Shown: positions 7,794-11,769 of the stretch, piece after piece
Position numbering within the stretch: position 1 is the stretch's first letter
How the letters are laid out: each line of letters opens with the position of its first letter
Assembly (NCBI GenBank): GCA_001598975.1
Contig: BBXU01002745.1
Span: 1 to 11,769 of the forward strand
DNA: 11,769 nt
From: Parachlorella kessleri
Lineage: Eukaryota; Chlorophyta; Trebouxiophyceae; Chlorellales; Chlorellaceae
Direction: 5' to 3'
The notes under the pieces: model-generated
What the model was told of the DNA's origin: nothing
Seen by the model: the letters and a program-made list of their open reading frames with translations, nothing else
The model's database searches: none
Position numbers and translations under genes: made by a program

Positions 7794-10700
7794 TTACTGT
7801 GGCTCCACCTTGACTTTCACTTTCGCTGGCACAACAGAAGCAGCTCCCGACCTGCAATAAGGAACATAGCCATGGCAGTAAGGCCAGCATACTATGCCAG
7901 CTGAGAAGGCATCTTTGTGCCATCTGGACGCTGGTATGCACAGCATTGCCAGGCACTTGCAAGGCGCAGAAGGCATTGCAGAGCATCAGGCAACGACATC
8001 AAGACATTGCTGTCCAGCACACACGCACCTGCGCCCTGCTGCTGTCCTCCTGCTTTGACTGGTAGCAGCACCCCGCTTGGGTGCAGCTGCCCCCTTGCGG
8101 CTCTTCACTGCTGGCAGGTTGGCAGCTGTGGACACATTCTCGTCACCCGGCTCTCCATCAGACTCATCAGACTCTCCTCCATCTGCAGCCAGTCAAGTAT
8201 ATCACTGTCAGCAGTTAGTCACCAATGCAGAATGAGTACAAGCTGCATTGGTTACTGCTCGGATGTGACTGGGGGTGTGGAGGAGTTCAAAAAGCTTCTG
8301 AAACAGGCGGGGTACCAGGTGCAAGTTTGTCTTCACCTTTGCCTCCACCGCTTTGTGCCTTTCACCGCAAGGATTGCCCAGGCCACATCGGGGACCCAGC
8401 GCACTTACCGGACTCGCTGTCGCTGTCTGGCACTACAGCCTTGGTCCTGCGAGCAGGGCCGCGCCCTGTAGGATGCCGGCTTGCATTTGGAGCCGTCCCC
8501 TCTTCACCGCTGTCAGCGCTCTCACTGCTGCTGCTATCCTCGCCTTCACTTCCCTCGCTCTCGCTTTCCTCACTCTCAGAGTCTGGTTGCGCTGCCGGCT
8601 GCGCAGCCGGGCGTCTTGGAGCGGCGGGCCGCGGTGCCGTGCCGCCGGCGCTGGCTGCAGAGTTTGCTGGGGCGGCACCACCGCGTCGAAGCCCGGCCGG
8701 CAAGCTTTGCTCTGCCTCTGCTGCCTCGCCGCCTTGCTCCTCCTGGTCCTCTTCGCTGCCGCTGACTGCATCATCGTCCTCCTCTTCCTCCTGTTGCGCA
8801 CTGTGAGCGGCCTCCATGCAGGTGTCTGCAGCTGTTGCCCCAACAGCATCAGGGTCGGGCTTGACCTCAGCGTTGATATCCAGCCCAGCCACCTGCATAA
8901 ACATAAAGCAGTCATCTCAATACTTATTCCGCCCACATTGATACCATTTTTACAGTTTGCACACTCGGTGGCTGTCCAATGCCACCACACCTCAAGCTAT
9001 CACAGGTCAGGTGCCCGTCACCCAAGGCTACAAGTCAGGTGCCGGGAAGGGCATGCAGCCGTGCCTACCTGGTTGCAAACATCAGACACCAGGTCGCTGT
9101 CAGCAGGGGTGCCACCCAGGCTGGCAGACTCATCTCCCTCTCCTGCTGCTGCCTCCCCTTGGCCATCACGGCCTCCTGCAGCAGCCAGCCAGGCAGTTGC
9201 AAGCCTCAGGGCTGGTTGGCAGACAGCACGGGGTATCTCTCAACACCGAAGTACAAGGTTTCCTCCCTCAGTGTATGGTATCTGGCTGACCGTTGTCATC
9301 ACGGTTCCCCTCTCCCACCCGCTTCTTAGACCAAAAAGACTATTGCAGTTTGCTTCACTAACGTAGCCTCATTCCGGGCCATGAGCTCTCCCACACTGTT
9401 GCTTTGCTCACCCCTGCAACGCTCGGCATGCTGCCGGGCTGCCTCGTCCGTTCGCTCCTCCTCTGCCCTCTCCGCAGCAAAATCAGTCAGGCGCAGCTCA
9501 AAATCTTCAATGAGTGCCTGCAAGAGCAGCCAGCTTGCACATCCTGGCTATGCTTGGCAGTTCTGGTTTCAGGTAAGTGCTGCCACCGGTTCAAACTTGC
9601 CTGCGCTGTCTTGCACAGCCATCGAGCCTACGCTATGTGCAGCCATTACCAGCTCTACGCAGGGCACCTCCCCATGTGAGTATCCTGTATCACTGCTTCA
9701 GTGGCACAGGCCAGCACCACGCTTCCATGGTCTACCCCTACCTTGACATCCGCCTTGGCGCTGCCCTTCTTGGCCTTGGCAAAGATGCCGGTGATGGCTG
9801 CCGCCACCTCCTCGTCATGCAGAGCATGCCTGTACAGCTTAAACGACTCGCACAGCTTCTTGAGGCCCTTGTCGCTCATGGGCAACTGCAGCAGGGCACA
9901 GGCCCAGTGTTGGTTGGGTCCATGTGGTAATATAACCTTGAGGGCTTATCTTCAATCTTCTCTGCATTCCAAGCAATCCTTGGTTGGAGATGTGATGCTG
10001 CTGGTCTTGATGGCTCCCCTGTCTGCCCAAACCCCCATCCGCATCTACTTGCTGCACCATGTACCCCTGCACCCCTAAGCAGCAGGACTTCCATATGTTA
10101 GCCCTTTGCCAGGGCGCCTTCCCTGCTCGAAATAAGCGGCGCCATGCCAGGCACCCACCTGTGTGAGGCAAAAGGAGATGTTGTGCCACTGGTGGGGGTC
10201 CTCGGTGGCCGCATACCGCTGGCATAGCTTCTCGATGAGCGAGTCGCCCTGCTTATCCTTCTTGATATAGGCCAGCAACTGCAAGGGAGGAAAAAGCTCC
10301 CACGCACGGCTCATGCACCTGGCTGGCGCACATGTTTGGAACAGCAGAGTACTCATATAAAGTGGGGGTTTAACAAGGAGACCTTGGAAGGCCTGGAAGC
10401 ACCGCAGGTCATGCTATCAAGGAAGGTGTTCTGTGTTGGTGCCTTGCCTGCTCCATGATGGACTGGAACTGGGCCTTGGACAGGCTGCTCTCCTTGGACA
10501 GGTTGGACAGGATGTCAGGCAGCAGGTTGTAGATAGGGCTCGTCCCCTGATGGCAGGCAAGAAGCGGTAACATGGCGACAGGATGCCGGCGCTGGTGCTC
10601 ATTGGCCGCAGTGCCACAACCCCCGTCTACACAGACCAGAGGCTCACAAATGCCGCTGCAAGCGGGAGACAATACGCCCTGGCCGGACCCTACGCACGGT

Positions 10701-11603
10701 GTGGGACCTTGCCTACCATGTGTATAGCCAGCCTGCTGTGCTCACGCTGCCCTGCCTGCCCACCTACCCAGCGGTCAACAAGTGGCTGCTGCCCCTGACG
10801 CCCAGTGCCAGGCCTGTGCCCTGGCCCATCGACAACATGGCGCACGCTTAGGTAACCCTTACTATGCAGGTGCCCACCCACCCACCCACCCACCAACCTT
10901 GTACTCCTTTTTGGCCAGCTCATGGAAAAAGAGGCGGGCCAGAGCCGAGACGCGCTTGTCTTCGTCGTCCAGGCACACAGCCATCTTGGCAATGTGCCCC
11001 TTGACCTGCGTGCCCAGCTATTCACATGTGGGTTGGAGGCACAGGAGGTGACCGCAATGCAAGTCAGTGCCATGCAGTGTTGATCTACCGCCGGTAGCTG
11101 TGGGTAGGAGCAAGCCACTGGCTGATCCATTCCAGTAGCAGGCAGGAGGAGGGTAGTCTGTAGCCTAAGCAGCGGGCGTCGGTATCCACTGCCAAGACTG
11201 TTTGAGAGCTTACCTTCATCATGTCGTTGAGGATGAGGTGTGTCAACACCATCATCGCATTCTTCCTCACCTGCAGCAGCACGCCAACTAAGCTTGCCAG
11301 ATGAGCTGGTGCAAACACATCCTGACAACAGAAGACGGGGTGGCCTATGCTTGACTTTGCATTCTCAGGCACCCTGCCCTCAAGCACTGGGATGTCCCAG
11401 ATCTGCATGTGGGCATGCAGACCCAAGTGCAACTGGGTGTGGTGTAGCGGCTGGAGGACCCCATTCCACCCACCGAGGTGTCGTTGTCGCCTGTCAGTGG
11501 CTGGTAGATGACCTCGGTCCAGGGCTCCAGCAGGTTGGGGAAGCGCAGGGCCAGGTCACCGACGGCGATGACCAGGTTGGACCTCAACCCCGCCTCAATG
11601 GAC
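7794..11603 (-). CDS. CAPD2: Condensin complex subunit 1 (CAP-D2), C-terminal part; 5' end beyond right edge
   Basis: CAP-D2 is a HEAT-repeat subunit of condensin I, needed for mitotic chromosome compaction. Exons read on the minus strand: 11603-11474, 11270-11214, 11005-10898, 10546-10448, 10278-10159, 9885-9742, 9517-9412, 9175-9069, 8892-8409, 8182-8029 and 7851-7794. They give 521 residues and a TAA stop. Hallmarks of the Cnd1 domain follow in order: LRSNLVIAVGDLALRFPNL, then VRKNAMMVLTHLILNDMMK, then VKGHIAKMAVCLDDEDKRV, then LARLFFHELAKK, then SPIYNLLPDILSNLSK, then IKKDKQGDSLIEKLCQRY, then MSDKGLKKLCESFKLY. The match to plant CAP-D2 continues through ALIEDFEL. Fragment residues about 256-470 are acidic, Ser-rich and disordered-looking; the last 50 are basic and nuclear-signal-like. 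The exon upstream of 11603, which must end in phase 2, was not found in the window. Confidence 0.92.
8409..8892 (-). other. Large acidic/serine-rich exon of CAP-D2
   Basis: At 484 bases this is the longest CAP-D2 exon seen. It encodes dense Glu/Asp/Ser runs such as QEEEEDDDAV and SESEESESEGSEGEDSSSS, an Ala/Pro-rich linker and DSDSES at its end. Many sites fit casein kinase 2 (Ser followed by acids). The last base joins the next exon as a split Asp codon, so the acidic stretch continues across the junction. Confidence 0.8.
8595..8610. repeat. 16-base perfect palindrome inside the acidic exon
   Basis: CCGGCTGCGCAGCCGG equals its own reverse complement. On the coding strand it encodes part of an Ala-Ala-Gln-Pro duplication, which is enough to explain it, so a regulatory role is not required. 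Confidence 0.5.
10279..10447 (-). other. GC-AG intron of CAP-D2
   Basis: The exon ending at 10448 closes with CAG, and the intron begins GCAAGG instead of GT; it ends TTGCAG above 10278. The join ...QSIMEQ to LLAYIKKDKQ is phase 0. It reproduces the continuous segment of animal and plant CAP-D2 (IMKQLLSYI in human, from memory). No nearby GT keeps both frame and homology. Confidence 0.8.
10547..10897 (-). other. Intron of CAP-D2 beginning with a GGGT repeat
   Basis: A 351-base phase-0 intron from GTTGGT just below 10898 to ATCAG above 10546. It joins LAKKEYK to GTSPIYNLLPD, as in other CAP-D2 proteins. Open frames within it on either strand show no family resemblance. Its first bases hold the G-run repeat listed separately. 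Confidence 0.75.
10873..10894 (-). repeat. CCCA tandem repeat, G-quadruplex motif at a 5' splice site
   Basis: The plus strand has five CCC runs (10873-75, 77-79, 81-83, 85-87, 89-91), each separated by one A. In the CAP-D2 transcript this is five GGG runs with single-U loops, starting about six bases inside the intron whose first base is 10897. One-base loops are typical of very stable quadruplexes. Confidence 0.75.
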
Positions 11604-11769
11604 CTGCAAAATCCCAGCACCAGGGAGACTTGGTAGTGAGGGCAGTTTGCGACCCAGGCTGTTTACTAGACACGTTGTGCCTCTAGCTGGCTCACACCCA
11701 CCTGCCAACAGCGCCGCTCAGGAGTCACCACAGAGCACTTTTCAGAGTATGAGTGAGGGTGTGCAGGGG

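Noticed and set aside
8353..9366. Plus-strand open frame of 337 codons, the longest in the window
   Set aside because: It is antisense to the acidic CAP-D2 exons. Its Leu/Ser/Cys-rich content is the mirror of Glu/Asp/Ser codons, and it crosses three CAP-D2 exon edges without signals of its own.
10583..10798. Plus-strand open frame of 71 codons starting MPALVLIGRSATT
   Set aside because: It lies within a CAP-D2 intron and its edge exon on the opposite strand, with no family match and no supporting signals.
11604..11769. Possible upstream CAP-D2 exon ending at a GTGGGT near 11698
   Set aside because: The next exon needs a phase-2 partner. In that frame a TGA lies close upstream, with no acceptor between it and the donor, so I treat this stretch as intron.

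Overview
This window is nuclear DNA from an intron-dense green plant lineage, most likely a chlorophyte alga. Four protein-coding genes can be reconstructed exon by exon. Twenty-five introns are complete in the window; all but one use GT-AG. Most acceptors read TGCAG or GCAG, coding exons are GC-rich, and TGTAA (the chlorophyte polyadenylation signal) lies downstream of two of the stop codons. The proteins resemble plant and algal versions of their families. I cannot name the species, and I see no prokaryotic operon, mobile element, CRISPR array, rRNA or tRNA gene.

Layout from left to right. (1) Minus strand, 2465 down to 191 and on past the left edge: the N-terminal part of an MscS-like mechanosensitive channel with a probable organelle-targeting leader. 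(2) 2466-2916: a divergent intergenic or promoter region. (3) Plus strand, 2917-5733, eight exons: a SPOUT (TrmH/SpoU) RNA 2'-O-methyltransferase of the plant type, with an unusual Cys/His-rich C-terminal extension. (4) 5734-6123: spacer with poly(A) signals of gene 3 and the promoter and 5' UTR of gene 5. (5) Plus strand, 6124-7414, five exons: an acyl-CoA-binding-domain protein in which several classic ligand residues are replaced. (6) 7415-7793: a convergent spacer. (7) Minus strand, 11603 down to 7794, with the 5' part beyond the right edge, eleven visible exons: the C-terminal part of condensin subunit CAP-D2, with a long acidic/serine tail.

The four genes belong to unrelated processes: organelle membrane tension, RNA modification, acyl-CoA binding and chromosome condensation. 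They look like ordinary nuclear housekeeping neighbours, not a functional cluster. Exon phases close without a remainder in all four models: 326 codons for the partial channel, 482 codons including stop for the methyltransferase, 188 including stop for the ACBP and 522 including stop for the CAP-D2 fragment. I found no convincing undescribed system. The observations most worth checking are the Cys/His extension on the methyltransferase, the altered ACBP ligand pocket, a GC-AG intron, and a G-quadruplex motif lying on a CAP-D2 5' splice site.
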